The notes: a model not told the origin generated them from the sequence alone. A DNA stretch of 39,339 nucleotides from Paenibacillus tyrphae (GCF_000722545.1 NZ_JNVM01000066.1:1-39339), one strand, 5' to 3'. Numbered from the stretch's first letter, positions 7,866-15,743 are shown. Numbers and translations are program-made.

Positions 7866-7938
7866 CTGTTCTCCGGTTGGCTTAGGGTGAAAAATGGGCA
7901 GACTTCTCCCGTTTAAGCCAAATTCCGTTTCAGAACAG
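7866..7938 (-). promoter_or_regulatory. Leader hairpin overlapping the small peptide ORF
   Basis: On the minus strand CTGTTCT (7938-7932) pairs with AGAACAG (7872-7866), and TTGGCTTA (7921-7914) pairs with TAAGCCAA (7884-7877). The 5' arms lie inside the 13-codon ORF, so a translating or stalled ribosome would open this structure. The following AAACGGG (7914-7908) is complementary to CCCGTTT (7795-7789) of the terminator and could serve as an anti-terminator. Confidence 0.6.
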
Positions 7939-7954
7939 TCGATAAGAAAAACAT
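7913..7954 (-). CDS. Leader peptide of the ABC-F gene
   Basis: A 13-codon ORF encoding MFFLSTVLKRNLA. GGTGG lies 7 nt upstream of the ATG, and an additional AAAGGA overlaps that spacer. It sits about 40 nt downstream of the predicted transcription start and about 220 nt upstream of the ABC-F gene. Short upstream ORFs of this sort control several antibiotic-inducible ABC-F and methyltransferase genes by ribosome stalling. The ORF and its ribosome binding site are seen directly; the function is inferred. Confidence 0.6.
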   Translation of the reverse strand: MFFLSTVLKRNLA

Positions 7955-7999
7955 TTCCTTTCCACCTCGTTTACCAAAGTTAATTGTGTTGCACCTTCA

Positions 8000-8029
8000 A
8001 CTATACTGAGCTGCTGGCCGTTATGTCAA
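8000..8029 (-). promoter_or_regulatory. Sigma-A promoter of the ABC-F leader
   Basis: On the minus strand a perfect TTGACA (8029-8024), 18-bp spacer, TATAGT (8005-8000). The predicted start near 7993 gives a leader of about 300 nt. Confidence 0.75.
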
Positions 8030-8082
8030 GCGGAAAATGGGAATAACTGTTAATCAAACCCAATCGATAAGGGGGCTTTGCC

Positions 8083-9024
8083 ATGTTGAACCCAGTCGTT
8101 CCCTTCGAACCGATAAGCACCGATTCGTTCCCAAAAGGCGGCGAATGGATCGCGCAGATCAAATGGGACGGCGTGCGCATGCTGTCCTACTGTGACGGCT
8201 CCAAGGTCCAGCTCGTTAATCGAAGATTAAACAATCGGTCCTTGCAGTATCCCGAGTTTTTGTCTCCTTCCCGCTACTGCTCGGCCTCTTCGTTCATATT
8301 GGACGGCGAATTCATCGCCTTCGACCATCATAAGCCGTCGTTTCACGAGATTATGAAGCGGGACAGTCTAAGAAAGCAGCAAAACATAGAGCTCGCCGTT
8401 ACGCAGACCCCGGTCACGTACATGATCTTTGACGTTTTGTTTTGCAGCGGACAATGGGTCACGGATAAGCCTCTTACGGAGCGGCAGCGCATTCTGCAGG
8501 AGATTGTCATCCCGCAGCCGAATGTGCAAACGGTGCAAAACTTTGCTGACCCAAACGAGCTGCTGCAGGTGATGATCAAGCATCAGATGGAGGGCATCGT
8601 CTGCAAGAATTTGAATAGCACATATATGATCGGCGGCAAGGATAAACGGTGGCAGAAGCGCAAAATATTTTACGATCTGCTGGCCGTCGTAGGAGGTGTC
8701 ACGTACCGGGACAATATCGTCAATTCGCTGCTGCTCGGCTTGTACGACGGGCAGGGCAGCCTCTACTACATCGGGCACGCTGGCACCGGGAAGGTGACGC
8801 AACAGGAGTGGCGGGAGCTGACGGCACGCGTAACGTCCATGAGGACGAAAACGAAGCCGTTCGTGAACGAGCCCGAACGAAGCAAAGACGCGGTTTGGAT
8901 CGTTCCGCAAATTGTAGTTAAGGTGCAGTTTATGGAATGGACTCCGGGGCATACGATGAGGCATCCCAGTATTCAGGCGTTTGTCGAGATGGACCCGCGC
9001 GAATGCAAATTCCCTAACTTATAA
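8083..9024 (+). CDS. ligD: ATP-dependent DNA ligase (LigD ligase domain, stand-alone)
   Basis: This seals nicks during end joining through a ligase-adenylate intermediate. The 313-residue protein is an adenylation domain plus OB fold only. Motif I is IKWDG with adenylated K27, motif III is ILDGEFIAFD, motif IV is MEGIVCK, and motif V lies in KRWQKRKIF. The OB fold covers about residues 195-305. The polymerase domain fused to it in Bacillus subtilis LigD is a separate gene here (13380-14285), and no nuclease domain is seen. AAGGGGG lies 7 nt before the ATG. The gene is divergent from the ABC-F transcript and convergent with the histidine kinase at 9041. Confidence 0.92.
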   Translation: MLNPVVPFEPISTDSFPKGGEWIAQIKWDGVRMLSYCDGSKVQLVNRRLNNRSLQYPEFLSPSRYCSASSFILDGEFIAFDHHKPSFHEIMKRDSLRKQQNIELAVTQTPVTYMIFDVLFCSGQWVTDKPLTERQRILQEIVIPQPNVQTVQNFADPNELLQVMIKHQMEGIVCKNLNSTYMIGGKDKRWQKRKIFYDLLAVVGGVTYRDNIVNSLLLGLYDGQGSLYYIGHAGTGKVTQQEWRELTARVTSMRTKTKPFVNEPERSKDAVWIVPQIVVKVQFMEWTPGHTMRHPSIQAFVEMDPRECKFPNL

Positions 9025-9057
9025 AAAAAGCAAGCGGCGATTACTTATCCGCTTGCT
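9023..9057 (-). terminator. Rho-independent terminator of the 9041-11181 two-component operon
   Basis: On the minus strand AGCAAGCGG pairs perfectly with CCGCTTGCT over 9 bp, followed by seven T residues. The 5' arm overlaps the last codons of the kinase gene, and the T run touches the stop of the convergent ligase gene. Confidence 0.88.
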
Positions 9058-10501
9058 GACCGCCTCCGGTAGGCACCGGAAGACGAATGGTAAAGCTGGA
9101 GCCTTCGCCGACCCGGCTGCTTACTTCAATCGTTCCGTCGTGAAGATCCACGATCGATTTCGTAATCGACAGCCCTAACCCGGCCCCTCCGTAAATACGG
9201 GCGCGCGACGAATCGATGCGGTAAAACCGTTCAAACAAGCGAGGCACATGCTCCTCCGGGATGCCGCTGCCGTTATCTTGGACCGTCAGCAGGGCCTCTT
9301 CCTGCGTCTGCTCCAGCGAAACGCGGACGGTCCCCTCAGCGGGATCGGTATGTTGGACCGCGTTGTGGAACAAATTGAGCAGCACCTGCTTGATTTTGTC
9401 TTTGTCGATGCAGGCGGACACGTCAGGCTGGACGGAGAACTCCACGTTCCTCCTGCCTGCCAGCAGCCGGAGCTGCGGCTCCATTTCATCGACAATATCG
9501 CTGAGCGATTCTTCCTTCAGGTCTACGGTTGGGTGGCGGTCCAAACGAGCCAAGAGCAGCAGGTCCCGAACCAGCTTATTCAACCGTTCCGACTCGCCGT
9601 ACATGCTTCTCAGCGCCTTGTCCAGTTGATCCGGCTTTTGGGCAGCTCCGCGCAGCAGCACCTCCAGAAATCCGTGAATCGACGTAAGCGGCGTTCGCAG
9701 CTCGTGCGAGGCATCCGCAATAAAGCGCCGCATCTGCTCCTTCGCTTCCTTCTCCGTTTCGAATGAAGCTTCCAGCCGCTCCAGCATGCGGTTGAACGAC
9801 CGGGAGAGCCGGTCGATCTCCAGTTGGCCTTGATGCACCGGCAGCCGTTCGTCCAGCTTCCCCGCATCGATCTGCTCGACGGTTTCGATCATGTTGGAAA
9901 GCGGGACAAGGGTTCTGCGCAGAACGGGAAGAAACGCGGCAACCCCCATCCCCAGAGCGGCCGCAGCCAAAGCCAGGAAGGTCCAAAGCTGGCTGAGCAG
10001 CACGTCCCGAATCGGCCCCATGCTCGTGCTGATCTGAGCCAGTCGCCCACGCGGAGCTATGCGCTGCAGAACGACCAACTGCTCGATCCCCTTGTCGTCC
10101 TTGACAATGAGATAGTGCGGCTGCTTTTGCTCCCGTGCAAGCGCCTCCCCGTACTCTTCAGCGGAAAGCCGCGGCACCGATCCGGCGCGGGGATTATTCG
10201 TGACGATCCGGAAGCTGTCGCCCGGCCCGACGAACGCCAACGAAGCTTCCGGCAGAAAAGGCCCCCTTGCTCTGCCATTGTCGATATTCGGATTCAACCA
10301 GATATCCAGCGGAATGGAAAAAAATTGACTTTGGACGCTGGCGACCTTATTTTTAATCATAAATTGCTCCATGAACACATATTGCAGAACGCCGATCAAC
10401 AGCAGCAGCCCCGCCAAAATAAACAAGGAACGGGAAAGGAGCTGGAGGCGAAGCGAACGGGGCGCGAAGACACGCCGGAAACGTTCCCACACCCGCATCA
10501 T
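9041..10501 (-). CDS. Sensor histidine kinase, membrane-bound, HAMP type
   Basis: Partner of the response regulator at 10498. The 486-residue protein has a first membrane segment at about 25-47, an external sensor region at about 48-167, a second membrane segment at about 170-195 and a HAMP domain at about 196-250. HisKA has ADASHELRTPLTSIHG with phospho-acceptor H266. The HATPase domain has an N box in LFHNAVQHT, the G1 box DNGSGIP and the G2 box GGAGLGLSI. The start overlaps the regulator stop by ATGA. The external domain has no recognisable ligand-binding signature. The pair is divergent from the ApbE/heme cluster, the most likely target. Confidence 0.92.
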   Translation of the reverse strand: MMRVWERFRRVFAPRSLRLQLLSRSLFILAGLLLLIGVLQYVFMEQFMIKNKVASVQSQFFSIPLDIWLNPNIDNGRARGPFLPEASLAFVGPGDSFRIVTNNPRAGSVPRLSAEEYGEALAREQKQPHYLIVKDDKGIEQLVVLQRIAPRGRLAQISTSMGPIRDVLLSQLWTFLALAAAALGMGVAAFLPVLRRTLVPLSNMIETVEQIDAGKLDERLPVHQGQLEIDRLSRSFNRMLERLEASFETEKEAKEQMRRFIADASHELRTPLTSIHGFLEVLLRGAAQKPDQLDKALRSMYGESERLNKLVRDLLLLARLDRHPTVDLKEESLSDIVDEMEPQLRLLAGRRNVEFSVQPDVSACIDKDKIKQVLLNLFHNAVQHTDPAEGTVRVSLEQTQEEALLTVQDNGSGIPEEHVPRLFERFYRIDSSRARIYGGAGLGLSITKSIVDLHDGTIEVSSRVGEGSSFTIRLPVPTGGGQQADK

Positions 10502-11181
10502 CCGAGATCTACCCGGTAGCCCGATCCCCGGAGAGTCCGAATGATCCGGTGCTCCTTGTCGTTCAATTTATCGCGGAGCGAGCGGATGTACACTTCGACG
10601 ATATTGTCCTCCCCGCCGAAATCGTATCCCCAGACCTTGTCCAAAATGACCGTTTTGCTTAGGACCAGACCGTGATTGACGACCAGAAAAGACAGCAGCT
10701 CGTATTCCGTCGGTGAAAGCTCCAGCACCCGGTCTTCGTAGCGGATTTCTTTGCGGCGGTCGTCGATGCGGAACGGTCCGTACGCCACCTCCGCGAACAG
10801 ATGGGGAAACTGGTTGCGCAGCCGCGCATAAATCCGGGCCAGCAGCTCCTCGAAGCTGAACGGCTTGACCATATAGTCGTCGGCCCCGAGCGTCAGTCCT
10901 TTGACCCGGTCTTCCACTTCTTCCTTGGCCGTCAGCATGATAATAGCGACGTGCTCGGTTTTCTTCAGCATCCGGCATACCTCGAACCCGTCCATGCCGG
11001 GCATCATGACGTCCAGAATGACGATATGCGGCCGGGCTTGCTTGGCTAACGTGACGGCCGTAAATCCGTCCGGCGCGGTAAAAACTTCAAAGCCTTCGTT
11101 TTGCAGGCCCAGCTCCAAAAACTGGACAATATTCGGTTCGTCGTCAACGATTAATATTTTCACGCCTTTGATTGGCTGCAT
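10498..11181 (-). CDS. OmpR/PhoB-type response regulator
   Basis: A two-domain DNA-binding regulator of 227 residues. The receiver domain has the acidic pocket DDE near residue 13, phospho-acceptor D57 in ILDVMMPGMDG, and LTAKEE and KPFSFEELLAR at the switch and C-terminal end. A winged-helix output domain follows (about residues 130-227), ending RTLRGSGYRV. GAGAGGT lies 7 nt before the ATG, and TACAAT about 22 nt upstream of the start could be its -10 box. It is followed, with an ATGA overlap, by its kinase gene. Confidence 0.94.
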   Translation of the reverse strand: MQPIKGVKILIVDDEPNIVQFLELGLQNEGFEVFTAPDGFTAVTLAKQARPHIVILDVMMPGMDGFEVCRMLKKTEHVAIIMLTAKEEVEDRVKGLTLGADDYMVKPFSFEELLARIYARLRNQFPHLFAEVAYGPFRIDDRRKEIRYEDRVLELSPTEYELLSFLVVNHGLVLSKTVILDKVWGYDFGGEDNIVEVYIRSLRDKLNDKEHRIIRTLRGSGYRVDLG

Positions 11182-11252
11182 GATGTCACCTCTCTATGTA
11201 TTGTACACCAATCCCACCTCATTGATGGAAGCGTTCGGGATGATTCAGCGAA

Positions 11253-11297
11253 CTTTCAGTTTATCTTTATGATCCTTTCATCTGCGGGTTCTATAAT
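11253..11297 (+). promoter_or_regulatory. Direct repeats and -10 box: candidate activator-dependent promoter
   Basis: Three related heptamers, CTTTCAG (11253), CTTTATG (11265) and CTTTCAT (11275), are spaced 12 and 10 bp apart, about one helical turn. They lie immediately upstream of a perfect TATAAT (11292-11297). No good -35 box is present at the expected distance. OmpR-family regulators typically bind such direct repeats, and the response regulator gene is divergent from this site. The repeats are seen; the binding is inferred. Confidence 0.45.
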
Positions 11298-11333
11298 AAA
11301 CACATTCCGTTAGTCTCCTTGGGAGTGAACGCT

Positions 11334-11687
11334 ATGAAAACAACGAAATGGACCAAATGGCAGCTCGGCGTGATAGGCGCCGTCGGAATCGCTTTTTTGT
11401 TCCGCGAAATCAAGGATAGCCCGAATTTTGCGCTGGCCGCGCAGCAGCATCAACCGCAAGACAAGACGCTTTCGGCTCAAGGAGAGCAGCAGCAAGACCC
11501 TGTGTTGCAGGAATGGAGAAATCAGAGTCGAAGCCGGGCAAACGATTCGGGTTCCAATTCCGGTTCCGCCAAACGCCACAGCCGTCCGAATCGTTCGGAT
11601 ACCGGTAATTTGGGCGGCAGCTCCTCCAGCTCGCCGGAAGCGGTGACGCCGGGCGGCAGAATGCAAACGAGAACGGGACGCTCGTAA
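11334..11687 (+). CDS. Small membrane-anchored Ser/Gly/Gln-rich protein of unknown function
   Basis: A 117-residue protein with a single short hydrophobic segment (about residues 9-24) and a FALAAQQ stretch that could be a signal-peptidase site. A low-complexity hydrophilic tail follows, rich in Gln, Ser, Gly and Arg. I do not recognise a family. The ATG at 11334 is preceded by GGGAG 8-9 nt upstream; the frame opens slightly earlier with a TTG that is unlikely to be used. It is the first gene of a cluster with apbE (19 nt downstream) and a heme membrane protein. No ApbE flavinylation motif (D..SGAT-like) is seen, so it is not an obvious flavoprotein. Confidence 0.7.
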   Translation: MKTTKWTKWQLGVIGAVGIAFLFREIKDSPNFALAAQQHQPQDKTLSAQGEQQQDPVLQEWRNQSRSRANDSGSNSGSAKRHSRPNRSDTGNLGGSSSSSPEAVTPGGRMQTRTGRS

Positions 11688-11705
11688 AAAAAGGGATGAT
11701 TTTCC

Positions 11706-12683
11706 ATGAAGGAAAAACTGCATCATACAGCCTTTCGGGCAATGAATACCGATATTGAGGTTGCGTACTTCAGCGACTCGGAACGTTTCGATCTGGAAGA
11801 TCAGGTCCGCGATTGGTTCGAATTCGCCGAAGAGCGGTTCAGTCGTTTCCGGCCGCAAAGCGAGCTCTCCTATCTCAATCGTTCGGCCGGACGAATCTCC
11901 ATGGTTTCGGAGACGATGCTGGAGGTGCTGCGGTTGGCGGATTCATACCGCGAACGGACGGACGGTATGTTCAATCCGCTTATATTGAAAGCCTTAAAAG
12001 CGGCAGGATACGATGCTACCTTCGACCAAGTCCGTCAGCGTCAGGAACACCGGAATACATCCGAGCCTGACACCATCCGTATAGACGGGAGTTGGGAGCT
12101 CGACACCGCGATGAAGTCCGTTCGCTTCCCGCCGCATGCGGAGATCGACTTGGGCGGTATCGTCAAAGGCTGGGCCGTCAGCCGTTTGGCAGGCTGGATG
12201 CGGGAAGCTTGGGCCGTACCGTGCGGCATGGTCAATGCCGGGGGCGATCTGGCCGTCTGGGGAGCGAACCATCGCCATAAAGAACAAACCTGGCTTATCG
12301 GAATCCAGAATCCGTGGAATCCGGGCGAAGACGCGGGCGTTCTGCACTTAGGGGAAGGCGCGGCGGCGACGTCAAGTACACTGGGCAGGCAGTGGTTGAC
12401 GCATGGCAGCGTCATGCATCATCTGATCGACCCCCGCACGATGTCCCCGAGCCGGAGCGACGTCGTACAATGCACCGTAGCCGGCAGCGATGTCGTCGAA
12501 TGCGAGATTTGGGCCAAGACGATGTGTATTGCCGGCCTAGAGCATGGCTTGTCCCTGTTTCGGGCCGAGGCCGCAGGCTGTGAAGCGCTTGTCTTTTTAA
12601 GAGACGGACGCATTCATTTCATTGGAGCCGACGCCTCGCCGGCCGTCCGCTGGCAGCTTCCGACAGCAACGCTTAGATATTGA
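11706..12683 (+). CDS. apbE: FAD:protein FMN transferase, ApbE family
   Basis: ApbE transfers FMN from FAD to a Thr/Ser of target redox proteins, usually membrane-linked electron carriers. The 325-residue protein has the family motifs FRAMNTDIEV at the N-terminus, RFRPQSELSYLN, EIDLGGIVKGWAVSRL (flavin/metal region), MVNAGGDLAVWG and HLIDPRTMSPS near the C-terminus. Most ApbE proteins are exported lipoproteins. This one has neither a signal peptide nor a lipobox, so it probably acts inside the cell or on a protein before export. GGGA lies about 10 nt before the ATG. It lies between the small anchored protein gene and the ferric-reductase-like gene, probably in one transcript. No FMN-binding-domain substrate is encoded nearby. 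Confidence 0.9.
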   Translation: MKEKLHHTAFRAMNTDIEVAYFSDSERFDLEDQVRDWFEFAEERFSRFRPQSELSYLNRSAGRISMVSETMLEVLRLADSYRERTDGMFNPLILKALKAAGYDATFDQVRQRQEHRNTSEPDTIRIDGSWELDTAMKSVRFPPHAEIDLGGIVKGWAVSRLAGWMREAWAVPCGMVNAGGDLAVWGANHRHKEQTWLIGIQNPWNPGEDAGVLHLGEGAAATSSTLGRQWLTHGSVMHHLIDPRTMSPSRSDVVQCTVAGSDVVECEIWAKTMCIAGLEHGLSLFRAEAAGCEALVFLRDGRIHFIGADASPAVRWQLPTATLRY

Positions 12684-12705
12684 AAAAGATTAAGGAGGCG
12701 CCGAC

Positions 12706-13278
12706 ATGATTCAATGGATCGTCGATTGGCCCGTTTGGCAGATCATTCGGGTGACAGGCATCGTTTCTTTCGTTTGCCTTTCGCTGGGGATCGCTCTTGG
12801 CATCATTTACAGTTACCCGGTCTGGCCGGCAAAAAGCAAAGCGAAGCTGTACAAGCTGCACCAGCTTTTCAACCATACCGGCATTGTGCTTATGCTTTTG
12901 CACGCCGTTTTTCCGGTGATCAGCACGTACATGCCGTTTTCATGGAAGGAAGTGCTGCTGCCTTTTGCCGCGCAGCATGAACCGGTCCTCAACGGACTCG
13001 GCACGCTGGCCGTTTATGGGCTGCTCATCGTTTTATTGTCGACGGATCTCCGCAGCGCCATCGGCAAAAAACTTTGGCATATGCTCCATTTGCTGTCTTA
13101 TCCGATCTTTATTTTGGTCGCGGTACATGGCTTTTTTCTCGGCTCGGATACGGCCTTGGCCGGAATCCGGTGGACCTATATCGGTTCGTTCATTTTGATC
13201 GGGCTTCTCACGATCGGGCGTTTGATGTTCATTTCCTCTCAGGGACCGGCAGCGAAGAAAGAAAAACGGCTCGTTTAG
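12706..13278 (+). CDS. Ferric-reductase-like transmembrane protein (putative heme b carrier)
   Basis: A 190-residue integral membrane protein with about five or six hydrophobic segments. It fits the ferric reductase/YedZ (MsrQ)-like membrane domain, which passes electrons across the membrane through b hemes. Candidate heme-ligand histidines are in HQLFNHTGIVLMLLHA and in WHMLHLLSYPIF with AVHGFF. No NAD- or FAD-binding domain is attached, so a separate electron donor is needed. AAGGAGG lies 7 nt before the ATG, 22 nt after apbE. The association with ApbE suggests a flavin-to-heme electron path; the partner and substrate are not visible. Confidence 0.82.
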   Translation: MIQWIVDWPVWQIIRVTGIVSFVCLSLGIALGIIYSYPVWPAKSKAKLYKLHQLFNHTGIVLMLLHAVFPVISTYMPFSWKEVLLPFAAQHEPVLNGLGTLAVYGLLIVLLSTDLRSAIGKKLWHMLHLLSYPIFILVAVHGFFLGSDTALAGIRWTYIGSFILIGLLTIGRLMFISSQGPAAKKEKRLV

Positions 13279-13379
13279 GCCGCATTCGGATGTTAAAAAG
13301 GATGGAGCGGGATATACTAACTAAAAAACCATCGGCGCGCTGAACGCTTGCGCCCCATGACCAACAGGAGGGATTGCCG

Positions 13380-14285
13380 ATGCCCGCACCCGCCAAATAT
13401 CCGAAAACGAAAGGCACGCTGATCGTCGAAGGCCGGGAGCTGACGGTGACGAATCCGGATAAACCGCTGTGGCCGGAAAAAAAGATTACGAAAGCAATGT
13501 ATTTGCAAAAGCTCGCCGAGCTCTCCCCTTACCTGCTGACCTATTGCCGCGATCGTTATTTGACGACCATCCGGTTTCCCCATGGCTGGAACGACAAGTC
13601 GTTTTACCAGAAAAACGCCCCTGAGCCGACACCCGATTTCGTCAAGACGGCGATGCTGGAATCGATCCGCTACGTTCATCTGGATTCCCTGCCTACGCTG
13701 CTGTGGCTGGGGAATTTGGCCTGCCTGGAATTTCACCCCTCGTTTCACCGGATTGGCGAGACACTGCCCGTCGAATGGGTGATCGATATTGACCCGAGCG
13801 TCGATCCCGAGCCGCGCATTATGGAGGCGGCCCAGATTATCGGCGGCATTCTGGACGGGATGAATATCCGGTCCGTACCGAAAACGTCCGGCGCCACGGG
13901 CGTGCAAATCTACGTCCCGATTGCCCGGGAGCTCGGCTATACGTTCGAGCAGCTCCGGCGGATCGGACAGTTCGTCGCCACGTTCGCGGTGCAAAAATAC
14001 CCGAAGCTGTTCACCGTCGAGCGGCTTAAAAAAGACCGCGGCACCTTGATTTACATCGATTATCTTCAGCACTGGTACGGCAAAACGTTGTCCGCCCCCT
14101 ATACGCCGCGGGCCCGCAAGGACGCCTCGGTGTCGACTCCGCTGACTTGGGACGAAGTGGCGCTCCGCCCCGATCCCCGGGATTTTCACCTGCTGAACAT
14201 TATGCAGCGCCTGCAGCAAAAAGGAGACCTGATCGCTCAAGTCCCCCCGCAGCAGCTAGATCACGTGCTGTCCATTATTCGTTAA
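13380..14285 (+). CDS. ligD: LigD polymerase/primase domain protein (stand-alone)
   Basis: An AEP-superfamily NHEJ polymerase that fills gaps and adds (ribo)nucleotides at broken ends held by Ku. The 301-residue protein is a single PolDom. It shows VTNPDKPLWPEKKITK near residue 23, catalytic aspartates in WVIDIDPS (D136, D138), the KTSGATGVQIYVPI segment, and a third aspartate in LIYIDYLQH (D227) followed by GKTLSAPYTPRAR. The ATG at 13380 has GGAGGG 7 nt upstream, preferred over the TTG at 13374. It lies 101 nt after the heme-protein gene and is convergent with cls. It complements the separate ligase at 8083. Confidence 0.93.
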   Translation: MPAPAKYPKTKGTLIVEGRELTVTNPDKPLWPEKKITKAMYLQKLAELSPYLLTYCRDRYLTTIRFPHGWNDKSFYQKNAPEPTPDFVKTAMLESIRYVHLDSLPTLLWLGNLACLEFHPSFHRIGETLPVEWVIDIDPSVDPEPRIMEAAQIIGGILDGMNIRSVPKTSGATGVQIYVPIARELGYTFEQLRRIGQFVATFAVQKYPKLFTVERLKKDRGTLIYIDYLQHWYGKTLSAPYTPRARKDASVSTPLTWDEVALRPDPRDFHLLNIMQRLQQKGDLIAQVPPQQLDHVLSIIR

Positions 14286-14303
14286 CCCATAGAACCGGTG
14301 CCG

Positions 14304-14326
14304 CGCCGCTTCCTAGAAAAGCGGCG
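14304..14326. terminator. Weak hairpin between ligD polymerase and cls
   Basis: CGCCGCTT and its complement AAGCGGCG form an 8-bp stem with a 7-nt loop, overlapping the cls stop codon. No T tract follows on either strand, so a terminator role is only possible. Confidence 0.35.
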
Positions 14327-15743
14327 ACAGGAGCCGCGCAATGACTTCCTTGCCCTTCTGCCAGCGGGAGCGCTTCTCGAACGCCTCCAGCTTGACCTCA
14401 CGGCTTTCCTTCAAATCGAGAATAAAATCGGTTTCCAGCCGGTGAATCGTCTCTTTGTCGAACATTACGGCGTTCAGCTCGAAATTGTTGTAAAAGCTCC
14501 GCATATCCATATTCGCGGAGCCGACCGAAGCGAGCAGATTGTCGATCAGGATGACCTTGGCGTGGATAAAACCTTTTTGGTAGGCATAGAAGCGGACTCC
14601 GGCCTGCATCAGCTCTTCCAAATACGATCGAGAAGCATAGTTCACGATGCGCGAATCCGCTTTTTGCGGGAAAATGATCCGGACGTCCACTCCGCTGATC
14701 GCCGCTGTCTTTAGCCCCATGATGATACTCGGATCGGGGATGAAGTAAGGGGTGGTAATGTAAATTCTTCGCTTGGCTGTCGTAATCGATGCGAAAAACA
14801 TCTCCAGAACGGTATCCCAATGCGCATCCGGTCCGCTTGAGATAATCTGTACGGGCTTGCGGCCTGGGCAATCGTGCTCGGGGAAAAATTCCGAGTCCGC
14901 CAGCCGCTCTCCGCTCACAAACATCCAGTCGGTCAGAAACGTATACTGCAGCGAATACACCGAGTCACCTTCCAACTCCAAATGCGTATCCCGCCAGTAC
15001 CCCAGCTTGGGATTCGCCCCCAGGTATTCGTCTCCGATGTTGATTCCCCCGAGAAAGCCGCGGACGCCGTCAATGACGACGATTTTGCGGTGGTTCCGGT
15101 AATTCATCCGCTTGTCAAAAAAAGCAATCACTGCCGGTAAAAAGAAGTACACCTCGCATCCGGCCTGCTTCAGCTCTTGAACGAACCGGCTGTCGAGCTG
15201 GTAGCTGCCGATGCCGTCGAAGATGCAGCGCACCTTCACACCTTCCTGCGCCTTGCGGATCAGCAGTTCGTGGAACTGTCGGCCGATGCCGTCGTGACGA
15301 ATAGTGTAGAACTCAAAGTGAATGTGCCCCTTCGCCTGCTCCATGGCAGCCAGCATCGCCGGATACGCCGCGGTGGCGTCGGTCAGCACCCGCACTTCGT
15401 TATGCGTCGTAATAAGGGCGCTGGGAATGTTATTGAGCAGCGAGAACAGCCTCGGCTCGTTCCGCCAGCCGCGCAGCCGGTCTTCCTCGGGCTGGAAATC
15501 CGCCGAATGCTGCTTTTTGCCAATATGCCGTATATCGTTCACGAGCCGCAGCCCTTTGCGCTTCACCTTTTTTCGCTGCGTATATTCTTTGGCCAAAAAA
15601 TAATACATCACAAAGCCGATGACCGGAATGAGAAACAAGATGAAAAGCCACGCCATCGCCTTGGCCGGGCGGCGAAATTCCCCGACCAAAATTGTGAGAA
15701 TCTGAACGATGAATAAGGTCAGTGCGATGACGAGCCAAAGCAC
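14313..15743 (-). CDS. cls: Cardiolipin synthase (phospholipase D type)
   Basis: This enzyme joins two phosphatidylglycerol molecules to give cardiolipin and glycerol at the membrane. The 476-residue protein has two N-terminal membrane segments (about 2-20 and 30-50). Two HKD catalytic motifs follow: NHRKIVVID (H218, K220, D225) and FIHAKVILID (H394, K396, D401). The family end LLSPLF is also present. A GTG start at 15743 is chosen: AAAAGGAGG lies 9 nt upstream and the protein then begins directly with the first membrane segment. The reading to 15782 would run through that ribosome binding site. The gene is divergent from the germination operon. Confidence 0.94.
   Translation of the reverse strand: MLWLVIALTLFIVQILTILVGEFRRPAKAMAWLFILFLIPVIGFVMYYFLAKEYTQRKKVKRKGLRLVNDIRHIGKKQHSADFQPEEDRLRGWRNEPRLFSLLNNIPSALITTHNEVRVLTDATAAYPAMLAAMEQAKGHIHFEFYTIRHDGIGRQFHELLIRKAQEGVKVRCIFDGIGSYQLDSRFVQELKQAGCEVYFFLPAVIAFFDKRMNYRNHRKIVVIDGVRGFLGGINIGDEYLGANPKLGYWRDTHLELEGDSVYSLQYTFLTDWMFVSGERLADSEFFPEHDCPGRKPVQIISSGPDAHWDTVLEMFFASITTAKRRIYITTPYFIPDPSIIMGLKTAAISGVDVRIIFPQKADSRIVNYASRSYLEELMQAGVRFYAYQKGFIHAKVILIDNLLASVGSANMDMRSFYNNFELNAVMFDKETIHRLETDFILDLKESREVKLEAFEKRSRWQKGKEVIARLLSPLF

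Noticed and set aside
8030..8082. Forespore promoter upstream of the ligase gene
   Set aside because: GAATA is present but the downstream CGATAAG does not fit the sigma-G -10 pattern well enough.
11334..11687. Small Ser/Gly-rich protein as the ApbE flavinylation target
   Set aside because: No D..(S/T)GA(T/S) motif; the SGSA and DTGN stretches do not fit.
13279..13379. Forespore promoter upstream of the LigD polymerase gene
   Set aside because: TATACTA resembles a -10 box, but the spacing to GGATG is 20 bp and the match is too loose.
14304..14326. Strong terminator between ligD polymerase and cls
   Set aside because: Stem is good but no T tract follows on either strand; kept only as a weak feature.
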